From Levilinea sp. (GTDB taxonomy: Bacteria > Chloroflexota > Anaerolineae > Anaerolineales > Anaerolineaceae), in the NCBI GenBank assembly GCA_029975215.1, contig JARKPO010000003.1, positions 1-64,000 on the forward strand: a stretch of DNA of 64,000 nt, in the 5' to 3' direction. Positions 44,242 through 52,988 of this stretch are shown here, piece by piece (position 1 is the stretch's first letter; each line of letters opens with the position of its first letter). A program made the position numbers and the translations under genes. The notes beneath the pieces were generated by a model. The model made no database searches and was not told the DNA's origin. It saw only the letters and a program-made list of their open reading frames with translations.

Positions 44242-45324
44242 CTATTTCAAGTAGCGGTCAAAGAATACCACGGTGCGCCCCATGGCTGTGGAGAAGTTGA
44301 TGGAGATATTGTGGTTGTCGCCCTCGTAGAGATACATCTCCACCGGCTGACCGGCGGCCTGGGCGGCGCGGTACAGGCTTTCCGAAAAATGCACGGGCAC
44401 ATCCGCATCCGCAGTGCCGTGATGCAGCTGAATGGGGCCAGAAAGGTCAGCTACGTAGTGAATGGGTGAGATTGAATTCCAAAAATCCGGGTTTTGCTCC
44501 ACGCTGCCGTATTCATCCGCTAGGCGGTCGCGCCAGCGCCGTGCGCCGCTGACGGCAGCGGAGGGAGGAGGGGCAGTGCGCCAGCGGTTGAGCAGGTCGG
44601 GGTAGGAGGCCACCACCCCGGCCCAAATCACCCCTGCGCGGATATCGCCGCGGGTGACCATGGCGCGCAGAGTGATGTGCCCGCCCATCGAATGCCCCCA
44701 CATGCCCACGCGCTGCGCATCCACTTCCGGTAGGCGCTGTAGGGAGGTGAGGGCGTTGACCACATCCACGGTGTAATCCGGGCTGCCGTAGGCCCCGCTG
44801 GCGGTGCCCTCTGAGAATCCGTGGCCGCGGTAATCGGGCCGAAAGACGACGTATCCGGCGCGAGCCAGCGCGTCCACATAGGCCACATAACGCTCGGTGG
44901 TGCGGTATTCCCGCGGCGGGATATAGCCGTGGTTAAAGATGATGGCAGGCCAGCCTTCTGGGGGGCGCTCACCGTTGGGCAGGGTCAGCAGAGCGTAGAT
45001 CTTCAGCCCTTCCGAGCGGTACGAGGTCAGCAGCCGCTGGTAATTGGCCCCCGGAGCCAGAACTTCCTCAATGGTGATGTCGCTGCCGGGATAATCGCGT
45101 TGGCGCATGGCCTGAATGGTCAGCGGGTGTGGCGTGGGGGTGGGGGTCAGCGTGGGGGCAGGGCTGGCGGTGGGCAGCGGCATGGGGCTGGGGATGGGCG
45201 TGGGGGTCAGGTTGGGCAGGGGGGCAGTCACCGCTGCCGTTGGGAAGGGGGGCGAGGGGGCTTGGGTTGGCTGGCAGGCGGCCAGGCTCAGGCTGAGCAA
45301 ACAAAACCACAGGACGGCTTTCAT
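44242..45324 (-). CDS. Lipoprotein alpha/beta hydrolase of the prolyl-oligopeptidase family
   Basis: This 360-residue secreted enzyme has a lipobox LAAC (Cys17) and a long Thr/Pro-rich linker (about 20-70). A hydrolase domain with nucleophile elbow GHSMGG, acid in HGTADADVP and a late histidine in GDNHNI follows. It resembles dienelactone hydrolase and peptidase S9 proteins. The substrate is unknown. I start at ATG 45324 after AAGGTGA because it restores the signal peptide. Confidence 0.82.
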   Translation of the reverse strand: MKAVLWFCLLSLSLAACQPTQAPSPPFPTAAVTAPLPNLTPTPIPSPMPLPTASPAPTLTPTPTPHPLTIQAMRQRDYPGSDITIEEVLAPGANYQRLLTSYRSEGLKIYALLTLPNGERPPEGWPAIIFNHGYIPPREYRTTERYVAYVDALARAGYVVFRPDYRGHGFSEGTASGAYGSPDYTVDVVNALTSLQRLPEVDAQRVGMWGHSMGGHITLRAMVTRGDIRAGVIWAGVVASYPDLLNRWRTAPPPSAAVSGARRWRDRLADEYGSVEQNPDFWNSISPIHYVADLSGPIQLHHGTADADVPVHFSESLYRAAQAAGQPVEMYLYEGDNHNISINFSTAMGRTVVFFDRYLK

Positions 45325-45502
45325 TGGATTCACCTTGGGTTCATCTTTCGCGGACCGGCAGGCTGCATGAGGCAGCCCAGACACCAATAATGGACAGATA
45401 TACTCTGAATTGGATTATAACCAGCCCGAAGAGGCTGTCAAGCGGGCAGATAAACCTGTGCTAAAATCAGGTACATCTGGTCTTCTTTTCCTCAGGTGAC
45501 CT

Positions 45503-46462
45503 ATGGAAATTCAACCCCTCTCTTCTGAACATCTTCCCGCAGCGGCGCGCCTGTTTGCTGCGCGCTTTTCGGCTCTGCGCGCGGCGCTGCCGGAGCTGCC
45601 AGCAGCCGCCGAAGACCCGGCCTGGGCTCAGACGCGGTTGAAAGAGCGCAGCGCGGCGGGGTGCGCATTGGCGGCATTGGAGGGGCGGCGCCTGGTGGGT
45701 GTGCTGGGCTGGTACGTGCTGGAAAATTTCCGCGATACCCCGCGCCGCGGGGCTTACTGCCCGGAATGGGCGGTGACGGCGGCTGAGCGTCCCGAAGCGG
45801 TTTTTCGCGCCTTGTACCGCGCCGCGGCCGAGCTGTGGACGCGCTCCGGCTGTGAGGTGCACGCGCTCAGCGTGCTGGCCAACGACGCCGCCGGGCGCGA
45901 GGCCTGGTTTTGGAACGGCTTTGGCATGGTGGTGGTGGACGCCCTGCGCGGCCTGGAGCCGCTGGAGGCGGCTGTGCCTGCAGGACTGACCCTGCGCAAG
46001 GCCGGGCTGGAAGATGCCCCGCGGCTGGCGCAGATCGAAGCCGAGCACTGGCGGCACTACATTGAACCCCCCATTTTCATGACCCCCCATACGCCGGATG
46101 ATGCCGCGGCCTTTCGGCAGTTTCTTACCCAGCCGGAGAACAGCGCCTGGCTGGCCCTGGCGGGCGAGGAACCGGTGGGCTATCTGCGTCTGGAGAGCAG
46201 CAGTCAGGGGGCTGCCGAGATCGTCAGCGCGCCGGATACCATCGCCATCACCGGCGCCTTCGTGCGCGCTGACCAGCGCGGGCGGGGGCTGGCGGCCGCT
46301 TTGCTGCGTGCCGCGTTGGACGATCACCGCGCGCGCGGCTTTCGCCGCTGCGCTGTGGATTTTGAGTCCTTCAACCCCGAGGCAGCCGCCTTTTGGCCGC
46401 ACTTTTTCCAACCGGTATGCTATTCACTCATGCGCATCCCCGAACGCACCCTCCCCTTTTAA
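45503..46462 (+). CDS. Tandem GNAT acetyltransferase
   Basis: This 319-residue protein has two GNAT-like halves (about 1-150 and 160-310). The second carries the acetyl-CoA loop in GAFVRADQRGRGLAAALLRA. The first half is degenerate. Similar tandem proteins acetylate small amines or proteins, and none is assigned here. A TAAAAT about 35 bp before the start is a possible -10. It lies upstream of the MerR gene in the same direction. Confidence 0.78.
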   Translation: MEIQPLSSEHLPAAARLFAARFSALRAALPELPAAAEDPAWAQTRLKERSAAGCALAALEGRRLVGVLGWYVLENFRDTPRRGAYCPEWAVTAAERPEAVFRALYRAAAELWTRSGCEVHALSVLANDAAGREAWFWNGFGMVVVDALRGLEPLEAAVPAGLTLRKAGLEDAPRLAQIEAEHWRHYIEPPIFMTPHTPDDAAAFRQFLTQPENSAWLALAGEEPVGYLRLESSSQGAAEIVSAPDTIAITGAFVRADQRGRGLAAALLRAALDDHRARGFRRCAVDFESFNPEAAAFWPHFFQPVCYSLMRIPERTLPF

Positions 46463-46486
46463 ACAATCCAATTCTCATTTATCCCC

Positions 46487-46517
46487 TTGACATTAACGTA
46501 ACGTCATGGCTTATCAT
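46487..46517 (+). promoter_or_regulatory. MerR-type promoter with a 19-bp spacer and inverted repeat
   Basis: TTGACA (46487-46492) and TATCAT (46512-46517) are 19 bp apart, the long spacer typical of MerR-activated promoters. The spacer holds an imperfect inverted repeat (TGACATTA and TAACGTCA arms). Autoregulation by the downstream MerR protein is expected. Confidence 0.75.
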
Positions 46518-46539
46518 GGGGGCGAGGTGAGAAATCAGC

Positions 46540-47304
46540 ATGTACACCGTCAAACAGCTCTCAAAACTGGCGGGGGTCAGCCCGCGCACGCTGCGTTTTT
46601 ATGACCAGATCGGCCTGTTGACCCCCACGCGGCATCCGGAGAACGGCTACCGCCTGTACGGCGAGGCAGCCTTGCTGCGGCTTCAGCAGATTCTGTTCTT
46701 CCGTGAGCTGGATTTCAGTCTGGAGGACATTCAGACGGTTTTGGATATGCCTGATTTTGATGTATTGCGCGCGCTTCACCTGCACCGGCATAACCTGCTG
46801 CAGCGGGTAGACCGGCTGAACCGTTTGCTGCATACCCTGGATCAGACGATCCAACATCTACAAGGAGGTGCACCCATGGACGAAAAAGCGCTGTACGATG
46901 GGTTCAGTGAGGAACGACAAAAAGAATATGCGGACGAAGCCCGCCGCCGCTATGGAGCTGAGATGGTGGACCTTTCGCAGAGGCGCTGGGAAAGCTACAC
47001 CCCAGAGCAGAAAAAACGTATTTTGGATGAATCTCGGGAGAATACTCTGGCTCTGGCCGCCCTGATGGATCACGACCCGGCCAGCCCCGAAGTGCAGGCG
47101 GTGATTTTAGCCTGGCACAAGCACATCGGCTATTTTTACCCCTGCACCTATGAGGTGGCGCGGGCGCTGGGGCAGGCCTATGCGGACGATCCGGCCTTTC
47201 GCGTGAACTATGCGCGCGTGCATCCTGACCTGCCGGAATTTTTTCGTGATGCCATTGCCGCGTACTGCCGCGGCAAAAGCGGCCTGCCGCCCTTTGAACT
47301 GTAA
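46540..47304 (+). CDS. MerR family regulator with a TipAS ligand-binding domain
   Basis: This 254-residue regulator has an N-terminal MerR helix-turn-helix (MYTVKQLSKLAGVSPRTLRF) and a coiled-coil linker (about 70-110). A C-terminal TipAS domain (about 125-250) includes FYPCTYEV and LGQAYADDPAF. TipAS domains bind thiopeptide or other drugs and switch the regulator to an activator. It follows the 19-bp-spacer promoter and probably activates itself. A RarD-like permease is encoded convergently next to it. Confidence 0.9.
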   Translation: MYTVKQLSKLAGVSPRTLRFYDQIGLLTPTRHPENGYRLYGEAALLRLQQILFFRELDFSLEDIQTVLDMPDFDVLRALHLHRHNLLQRVDRLNRLLHTLDQTIQHLQGGAPMDEKALYDGFSEERQKEYADEARRRYGAEMVDLSQRRWESYTPEQKKRILDESRENTLALAALMDHDPASPEVQAVILAWHKHIGYFYPCTYEVARALGQAYADDPAFRVNYARVHPDLPEFFRDAIAAYCRGKSGLPPFEL

Positions 47305-47343
47305 ATCCACACCCAGCCCTGCCCAAGCTGGCGAAGCTGGCGT

Positions 47344-48234
47344 TTATCCGTTGGCGGGGGCCGAGGTGGTGCGCAGCCAGCCGCGCAGGGTTTCACCCGA
47401 AAGCAGCAGCAACCCGACCCAAATGATGCTGAAGCCGATCAGACGCGACTGTGAAAAGGGTTCGTGGTACAGGAACACGCCCAACAGCAGCTGGGTGGTG
47501 GGGGCGATATACTGCAGCAGGCCGATGGTAGACAGCGGCACGCTGCGCGTGGCGGTGGCGAACAGCAGCAGGGGGATGACGGTGACGATCCCGCTGAGGA
47601 TCATCAGCCCATCCTGGGTACGGCCGAGGTTACCAAACGCCCCGTTTCCGGCGGCCCCCACGGCGAACAGCACCGCCAGCCCCGGCAGGAACAGGATCAC
47701 AGTCTCCAAAGACAGGCCGTACAGCGGCGCCAACGGGGAGGTTTTCTTGACCAGCCCGTACAGGCCGAAGGAAAAGGCCAGCACCAGGGCGATCCAGGGC
47801 AGTTCGCCCGCGCTGATGGTCAGATACAGCACCCCCAGGGCGGCCATCCCCACCGCCAGCCACTGCAAGGGGCGCAGGCGTTCTTTTAAGAAAAACACGC
47901 CCAGCAGCACACTGACCAGGGGGTTGATAAAATACCCCAGGCTGGCCTGCACCACATAACCCGCGTTCACCCCCCACACGTACATGCCCCAATTGACGGC
48001 CAACAGCACCGCCGCCAGGGCGTACTGCGCGATCATGCGCGGGTGAAGAGCGGCTTTGCGAAAACCATTCACTTCGCGCCGTACCAGCAGCACAACCGCC
48101 AGGAGTACAAAAGACCACACCACGCGGTGTGCCAGAATTTGCAGCGCGGGAACGGCGTTGAGCGCTTTGAAATAGATGGGAAAAATACCCCACAGGGCGT
48201 AAGCAATGACGGCAGACAGCACGCCTTTTTTCAT
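47344..48234 (-). CDS. rarD: RarD/EamA family permease
   Basis: This 296-residue transporter has about ten membrane helices in two EamA repeats. The RarD N-terminus GVLSAVIAYALWGIFPIYFK and motif LNWGMYVWGVN (here VNWGMYVWGVNAGYVVQASLGYF) are clear. RarD proteins export amino-acid-related metabolites or drugs; the substrate is unknown. I start at ATG 48234 (MKKGVL) rather than a TTG three codons earlier. It is convergent with the TipA-type regulator. Confidence 0.88.
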   Translation of the reverse strand: MKKGVLSAVIAYALWGIFPIYFKALNAVPALQILAHRVVWSFVLLAVVLLVRREVNGFRKAALHPRMIAQYALAAVLLAVNWGMYVWGVNAGYVVQASLGYFINPLVSVLLGVFFLKERLRPLQWLAVGMAALGVLYLTISAGELPWIALVLAFSFGLYGLVKKTSPLAPLYGLSLETVILFLPGLAVLFAVGAAGNGAFGNLGRTQDGLMILSGIVTVIPLLLFATATRSVPLSTIGLLQYIAPTTQLLLGVFLYHEPFSQSRLIGFSIIWVGLLLLSGETLRGWLRTTSAPANG

Positions 48235-48327
48235 GGTGATCAACCTGACCCATACCGATTAAGTGAATAACGCAGGCCCCATTATACGCCCCCTAAACCG
48301 TTGCGGTGTGAAATTGGGCCGTGTCGG

Positions 48328-49062
48328 TCAGGTTTGGCTCGCTGGTGCGGCGGGCGGGTCTGGCTGCAGCCGATCAAACTGATCTTTCCAGGCCTTATCC
48401 GCCTGGTCGCCGGGGCCCCAATAGACGTTGAAGGTGGTGCGGTCGGTGGTGGGGCGCGCCAGGCTGTGGATGATGGCCAGGGCGGTGTCCATGCGTCCGC
48501 TGCGGTAACGCAGGTCCAGGGGCAGCGGGCGTTGGTCAATGCGCACGGGGTGCATCCCCACGGGAGCGTTGCTGAGCAGTCCGGCGCGTACGATGGTGTA
48601 GTTCAGACCGCTGCTGCGCAGGGCTTCTTCTGCCCGGCTGCGCCATTGGGTCTGGTGGGGTTTCAGGTGGTCTTGCAGCCAGCACCACAGCGAAGGCTGT
48701 CCCAGGCCGATCCAGCTCATATACACCAGCTTGCCAGGGATCTGCGCCTTTCGGGCAGCCTCGATGACGTTGCAGGTGCCCTGATATTCCACCTCGCGGA
48801 TTTGCTGCTCACGGCAGATCCATTGGGGCACACCCACGGTCATGATGACGTGTTCTACATCACAAAAGGCGTTTTGAATACTGTCGCGCTGGGTGATATC
48901 CCCCACGCGGATTTGGGCGCGTTTGGTGAACAGCTCCCGCGCTTTTTGACCGTCGCGGCTTAGGATCAGCACCTCATAGCCGTAGCGGGGCAGCATCCAG
49001 GCGACATCCATGCCTGTGCCGCGAGTGGCGCCGATGACCATGATGGTGGGTCGGGTATCCAC
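48328..49062 (-). CDS. NAD(P)-binding Rossmann-fold protein (atypical SDR)
   Basis: This 244-residue protein of the NAD(P)H-binding/NmrA-like SDR_a5 type has the dinucleotide loop GATRGTGMDVA and RVGDITQRDSI. The usual YxxxK active site is not clear, so it may sense or bind the cofactor rather than catalyse. Start is GTG at 49062 behind GGAGGTGA. It lies 93 bp upstream of the RarD gene. Substrate is unknown. Confidence 0.8.
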   Translation of the reverse strand: MDTRPTIMVIGATRGTGMDVAWMLPRYGYEVLILSRDGQKARELFTKRAQIRVGDITQRDSIQNAFCDVEHVIMTVGVPQWICREQQIREVEYQGTCNVIEAARKAQIPGKLVYMSWIGLGQPSLWCWLQDHLKPHQTQWRSRAEEALRSSGLNYTIVRAGLLSNAPVGMHPVRIDQRPLPLDLRYRSGRMDTALAIIHSLARPTTDRTTFNVYWGPGDQADKAWKDQFDRLQPDPPAAPASQT

Positions 49063-49203
49063 AGTTCACCTCCATTTCAAACCGCGCCGTACTTCTATCA
49101 TCAGTATAACAAGGTTTTGAGGTGGGTGAAGGGGGCAAGATGATGCAGGCCTATACAGGCCGCTGCCGGGAACCGAAACGTTAGAAAGAAGAGGGGAAAA
49201 AGG

Positions 49204-49572
49204 TCAGGCGTGGGCGCGTTTGGAGCGGGCCTGAACAGTGCTGAGCGCGCCTTCATAGCCCAGTGCGCTGAGCAGAAAATACACCGGCAGGTAGATCAGA
49301 CTGTTGGCGTCCAACCACAGGACGATCAGCAGGCCAAAGGCCAGCGAGCTGGCGCAGAGGGTTTCGATCAGGTTAAAATGACGCAGCCGCGCGCTCCACC
49401 CCAGGGCCACCGCCGCCAGCGGGAACACCCCGCACAAGAGCAGCAGCAGGACGCGAAAATCGGGGAACGGCAAAGCCGACAGTCCCAGGCGCGCACCCCA
49501 CAAGGCACCCACGACCATTCCCACCAACAGCAGCCATTCCAAAAAGCGCGTTTTGCGCACGGGTTCGTTCAT
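49204..49572 (-). CDS. Small integral membrane protein of unknown function
   Basis: This 122-residue protein starts at ATG 49572 (MNEPVRKTRFLEWLLL). It has four predicted helices, at about residues 14-32, 38-58, 68-88 and 92-108. No motif is recognised, and the C-terminal tail is basic. It is preceded by a TATAAT-like sequence on the minus strand near 49592. No function is assigned. Confidence 0.6.
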   Translation of the reverse strand: MNEPVRKTRFLEWLLLVGMVVGALWGARLGLSALPFPDFRVLLLLLCGVFPLAAVALGWSARLRHFNLIETLCASSLAFGLLIVLWLDANSLIYLPVYFLLSALGYEGALSTVQARSKRAHA

Positions 49573-49721
49573 TTCAGGATCACAACCGGCCGCTATTATA
49601 CCACGCTGTCCGCGGGCTGACGGACGGCTTGTGAAACCGCAAGAATTGGCGCCTCTCCCTGTGCAGATGCCAAAAGTTCTGTACAATCAAGGACGCAGAC
49701 ACATACCGATTGGGAGAATTT

Positions 49722-50294
49722 ATGCGAACGGAAAAAGAAAAAATGCTGAATGGGGAGCTGTATAATTCCGCGGATGCGCAGTTGGTGATGGAACGCCGCC
49801 GCGCTCGCGATCTGCTGCGGGCCTACAACGCCAGCCGGGAAGAAGCCCAGGATGAGCGCCGCCGCCTGTTGAGTGAGCTGATTGGGTCGCTCGGCGAGCG
49901 GGTATGGCTGGAGCCGCCTTTCTACTGCGATTACGGCGGCAACATTTCTCTGGGGGAGGATGTCTATTTTAATTTTAACTGCGTGGTTCTGGATGTGGCC
50001 CGCGTAACCGTCGGCGCGCGCAGCATGTTTGGCCCTGCCGTGCAGATTTACACCGCCACCCACCCCCTGAGCGCCGAGGAGCGCCGCAGCGGACTGGAGG
50101 CTGGCCAGCCCATCACCATCGGCGAAGATGTATGGGTGGGTGGCGCAGCGGTGATCTGCCCTGGGGTGACGATCGGCTCGCGCAGCGTCATCGGCGCGGG
50201 CAGCGTGGTGACGCGCGATATTCCAGAGGGTGTGTTTGCGGCGGGCAATCCCTGTCGGGTGATTCGCGTGTTGGAACCTCCCAAACATCCATAG
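49722..50294 (+). CDS. maa: Maltose O-acetyltransferase-like hexapeptide protein
   Basis: This 190-residue left-handed beta-helix acetyltransferase has an N-terminal maltose/NodL-type part (MLNGELYNSADAQLV) and hexapeptide repeats (NISLGEDVYFNFNCVVLD, IGEDVWVGGAAVICPGVTIG). The acetyl acceptor His is in TATHPL. Length is typical for Maa. Start is ATG 49722 after GGGAG. The acceptor sugar is not known. It ends before a bidirectional terminator. Confidence 0.9.
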   Translation: MRTEKEKMLNGELYNSADAQLVMERRRARDLLRAYNASREEAQDERRRLLSELIGSLGERVWLEPPFYCDYGGNISLGEDVYFNFNCVVLDVARVTVGARSMFGPAVQIYTATHPLSAEERRSGLEAGQPITIGEDVWVGGAAVICPGVTIGSRSVIGAGSVVTRDIPEGVFAAGNPCRVIRVLEPPKHP

Positions 50295-50323
50295 GTCAAA
50301 GACCCAAATTCTGATCAAAAACA

Positions 50324-50355
50324 AATCGGGGCTGCCCACAAGGACAGCCCCGATT
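50324..50355. terminator. Bidirectional terminator between maa and cstA
   Basis: AATCGGGGCTG pairs perfectly with CAGCCCCGATT around a 10-nt loop, flanked by A-rich and T-rich ends. It serves two convergent genes. Confidence 0.8.
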
Positions 50356-50374
50356 GTCATCGAATATTCAATTG

Positions 50375-52126
50375 TTAGTCCGCAGCCGCGGGAGGGGCCA
50401 CCATGCGGCCACCCTTGCGGGAAGCCACGGCGCGCGAGGTTTCGATTACCATCCATATCGCCAGAGCCAGATAGATCAGGCAGGCGATGGGAACGATGAT
50501 ATTGGCACCAGCCGGGAAGGCGAACACGCCGTCCACCACCGTGGCGGTGATGAACATGCGAATCAACGCCCAGGAGCTCATGATGAACATGAACACCGCG
50601 GGGATGAAGGTGAACAACCAGGCATTCTTGTTCTTGGCCGTGTTAAGCAGCCAGATGGTGATGCCCACCAGGGCCAGAGCCGCCAACAGTTGGTTGGACG
50701 CGCCGAAGGTGGACCAGAAGACCTTCCATGCCGGAATAGGGTTGCCCTTGGCGTCCTTGACGGTGATGAGGATCAGGAACATGGGCAGACCGCCGGTGAT
50801 GACGGTGGACATAATGCGGCCAAACCAACCCTTCCAGCCGGTGAGTTCCTGGATGATGTAGCGGCCCAGGCGGGTGCAGATATCCAGGGTGTCGTACACA
50901 AAGGTGGTGAAGGCCATCAAACCGAAGGAGATCCCCAGCGCGGGGCTGACGCCGATCAACTGCATGAAGGCGCCGATACCCGAAGCGTACACGAAGTTGG
51001 GGGACTTGGTGAGCAGTTCGCTGTCTTTGGCCAGGATCATCACGGTGGACAGGGCGATGACCGCCACAATGCCTTCCAACAGCATGGCGCCGTAGCCGAT
51101 GATTTTGGCGTCCGTTTCACGCTTGAGCTGTTTGGAGGTCGTGCCGGAGCCAACCAGTGAATGGAAGCCAGAACAGGCCCCGCAGGCCACGGTGATGAAC
51201 AGCATGGGGAACATCGGGAACCAGAAACCTTCGCCCATCGGTTTGGTGAAGGCCGGGTAGGTGACTTTGAAGCCGCCGAAGAGCACACCGATGGCCGCCA
51301 CGATAACCGCGGCGTACAGGAAATAACCGCCCAGGTGACCGCGGGGCTGCAGTAGCGCCCACACCGGGATGATGGCCGCGATCACGCAGTAGACCATGAT
51401 GAACACATTCCATACCTTCTGCGCTTCCAACGGCGTGGCCATGCCCAGGATCTGCTGCAAATTGAAGGGGATATACTTGCCAATCCAGATGGCCACACCC
51501 ACCAACGGCAGGAAGATAATGGTGGCCCAGGTCAGGCCGAGTTTGGTGTAGCGCAGCAGCAAGCCCATCACAATGGGCAGGGCCAGATAGAGCAGTGAGG
51601 AGGTGGCGATGGCGCCGCCGCCCACCAGTTCGCCGTTGCCCAGGTCAATCGTGTTCACGAAAGACGAGGTGGTCACATCGGTGAAGGCCACCACGATGGC
51701 GATCAGGGTGACGAAGACAAACAGGTTGAAGAGGACCCAGGCGCTCTTCGAAACGTTCATGCGCACGGTTTCGGTGATGGAGCGGCCTTTGTTGCGAACG
51801 GAGGCCACCAGCGCGCCCATGTCGTGCACGCCGCCGATGAAGATGGAGCCGACCAGGATCCACAGCAAAGCCGGAACCCACCCGTAGGCAATACCGGCGA
51901 TGATGGGGCCGGTGATGGGACCGGCAGCGGCGATGGCGGAGAAGTGCTGCCCTAAGAGGAACTTAGGCTCGGTGGGCACATAATCAAGGCCGTCTTCCAT
52001 CTCAACCGCGGGGGTCTTGAGTTCGTTGTTGAGGGCAAAGACTTTTTTAGCCAGGAAGGTGCCGTAAATGCGGTATGCGACATAGAAAATTGCCGACATA
52101 CCCAGTACGATGAAGATGATATTCAT
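50375..52126 (-). CDS. cstA: Carbon starvation protein A family transporter
   Basis: This 583-residue membrane protein with about 16 helices is a CstA-type peptide or pyruvate carrier. Motifs are KFLLGQHFSAIAAAGPITGP, GSIFIGGVHDMG and CGACSGFHSLVGSGTTSKQL. Length fits the shorter CstA group, similar to BtsT-like proteins. The presumed promoter is about 320 bp upstream, giving a long leader with a palindrome. GGAGG precedes the ATG. Confidence 0.92.
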   Translation of the reverse strand: MNIIFIVLGMSAIFYVAYRIYGTFLAKKVFALNNELKTPAVEMEDGLDYVPTEPKFLLGQHFSAIAAAGPITGPIIAGIAYGWVPALLWILVGSIFIGGVHDMGALVASVRNKGRSITETVRMNVSKSAWVLFNLFVFVTLIAIVVAFTDVTTSSFVNTIDLGNGELVGGGAIATSSLLYLALPIVMGLLLRYTKLGLTWATIIFLPLVGVAIWIGKYIPFNLQQILGMATPLEAQKVWNVFIMVYCVIAAIIPVWALLQPRGHLGGYFLYAAVIVAAIGVLFGGFKVTYPAFTKPMGEGFWFPMFPMLFITVACGACSGFHSLVGSGTTSKQLKRETDAKIIGYGAMLLEGIVAVIALSTVMILAKDSELLTKSPNFVYASGIGAFMQLIGVSPALGISFGLMAFTTFVYDTLDICTRLGRYIIQELTGWKGWFGRIMSTVITGGLPMFLILITVKDAKGNPIPAWKVFWSTFGASNQLLAALALVGITIWLLNTAKNKNAWLFTFIPAVFMFIMSSWALIRMFITATVVDGVFAFPAGANIIVPIACLIYLALAIWMVIETSRAVASRKGGRMVAPPAAAD

Positions 52127-52423
52127 CCTTCAAAACCTCCAGAGACTGTGACTGATGATTTTTCCAGCCATAAAATAGAATCAAATGGTTGGTTTCGAAC
52201 GATTGTTGCGATGATGCGATGATTAAGAACGGTCTGGTTAGGTGCTGATCCCAGTTTGGGGTCGGGCTTCCCGAAATTTGGTTAAAAACCACCTCCTCTT
52301 AGATTAATAAGAATCCTCACCAATACCGATAATCGGCGTGAGGTCGAAAAAAATAATATGGGGCATATTGGCTCGTGTGCGCTTCTACACAATCGATAAA
52401 AGCCCATTTAAGATAAGGGGGGT

Positions 52424-52439
52424 AAAAGATTAATCTTTT
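52424..52439. promoter_or_regulatory. Perfect 16-bp palindrome at the cstA transcription start
   Basis: AAAAGATTAATCTTTT is fully symmetric and lies just downstream of the cstA -10 box, where a repressor would act. Confidence 0.6.
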
Positions 52440-52442
52440 CTC

Positions 52443-52470
52443 ATTATAGGACACATAGATCACATTACAA
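52443..52470 (-). promoter_or_regulatory. cstA promoter
   Basis: On the minus strand TTGTAA and TATAAT are separated by 16 bp. A TGTGATCT segment in the spacer resembles one half of a Crp-type site. Confidence 0.6.
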
Positions 52471-52695
52471 CCCTGATATTTATCAGGTTTTTTTCCGAAT
52501 TTACGCCAATAAGCGTGGTTTCCCTCTAATACTCGTACAAGCGCGGCCCGCGAGCTAACAGAATACCCATAAATAAACCGCCCAACCGGCGGGCTGAAAT
52601 GGCCGCCGGGGGTGAGCCTGGGGTTAGAAACGGGTGGGAATGGTGTTGGAAATTGCTGGGAAAAGGCGCGCCCGGCGTAAACGGAGCGGCGAACA

Positions 52696-52920
52696 TTAAC
52701 CTTCGCTGGGGTCTTCCGGTGGCAGGCTGGCTTCCAACTTTTCTAAAAAGCGCGCCGGGTGAAGGCCGTAAATGCGGGCGGCATCCTGCAGAGTTTCAAA
52801 GGCGGCCATGCTGCACCCCACACAGGCCATGCGGTGCTCCAGGAAGGTTGGGATCAGCTCGGGCCAGCGCTCCAGCACATCCGCGACGCTCATTTGGGGG
52901 GGAAGTCTGGCTGGTTTCAT
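52696..52920 (-). CDS. DUF1858 (hybrid-cluster-protein-associated redox disulfide) protein
   Basis: This 74-residue protein is made entirely of a DUF1858 domain with the CVGC pair in HRMACVGCSMAAFETL. It is predicted to form a redox disulfide or hold a metal cluster. Such proteins are often linked with anaerobic or nitric-oxide metabolism and Crp/Fnr regulators. The adjacent upstream gene on the same strand encodes such a regulator (68 bp gap). Start is ATG. Confidence 0.88.
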   Translation of the reverse strand: MKPARLPPQMSVADVLERWPELIPTFLEHRMACVGCSMAAFETLQDAARIYGLHPARFLEKLEASLPPEDPSEG

Positions 52921-52988
52921 AGGAAATGCCTTTCTCTCTTATCTTACCGGTCATACAGGCGGGGGTCCTTGCGCTGGCGCAAACGGCG

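Larger units (their letters stand above)
52127..52695. promoter_or_regulatory. Long untranslated leader and promoter region upstream of cstA
   Basis: No convincing gene lies in these 569 bp. From the promoter at 52443-52470 a minus-strand leader of about 310 nt runs to cstA. It contains a Shine-Dalgarno-like AGGAGGTGGTTTTT at 52284-52297 followed by an 81-codon frame that overlaps the cstA start in another frame. A hairpin CCTGATA/TATCAGG followed by seven T residues (about 52472-52494, plus strand) could stop plus-strand transcription. I do not recognise a known riboswitch. Confidence 0.5.

Noticed and set aside
52047-52292. An 81-codon frame in the cstA leader overlapping the cstA start
   Set aside because: It has a Shine-Dalgarno-like sequence, but this overlaps the GTG with no spacing, and the peptide has no recognisable features. 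It is kept only as a possible leader peptide.
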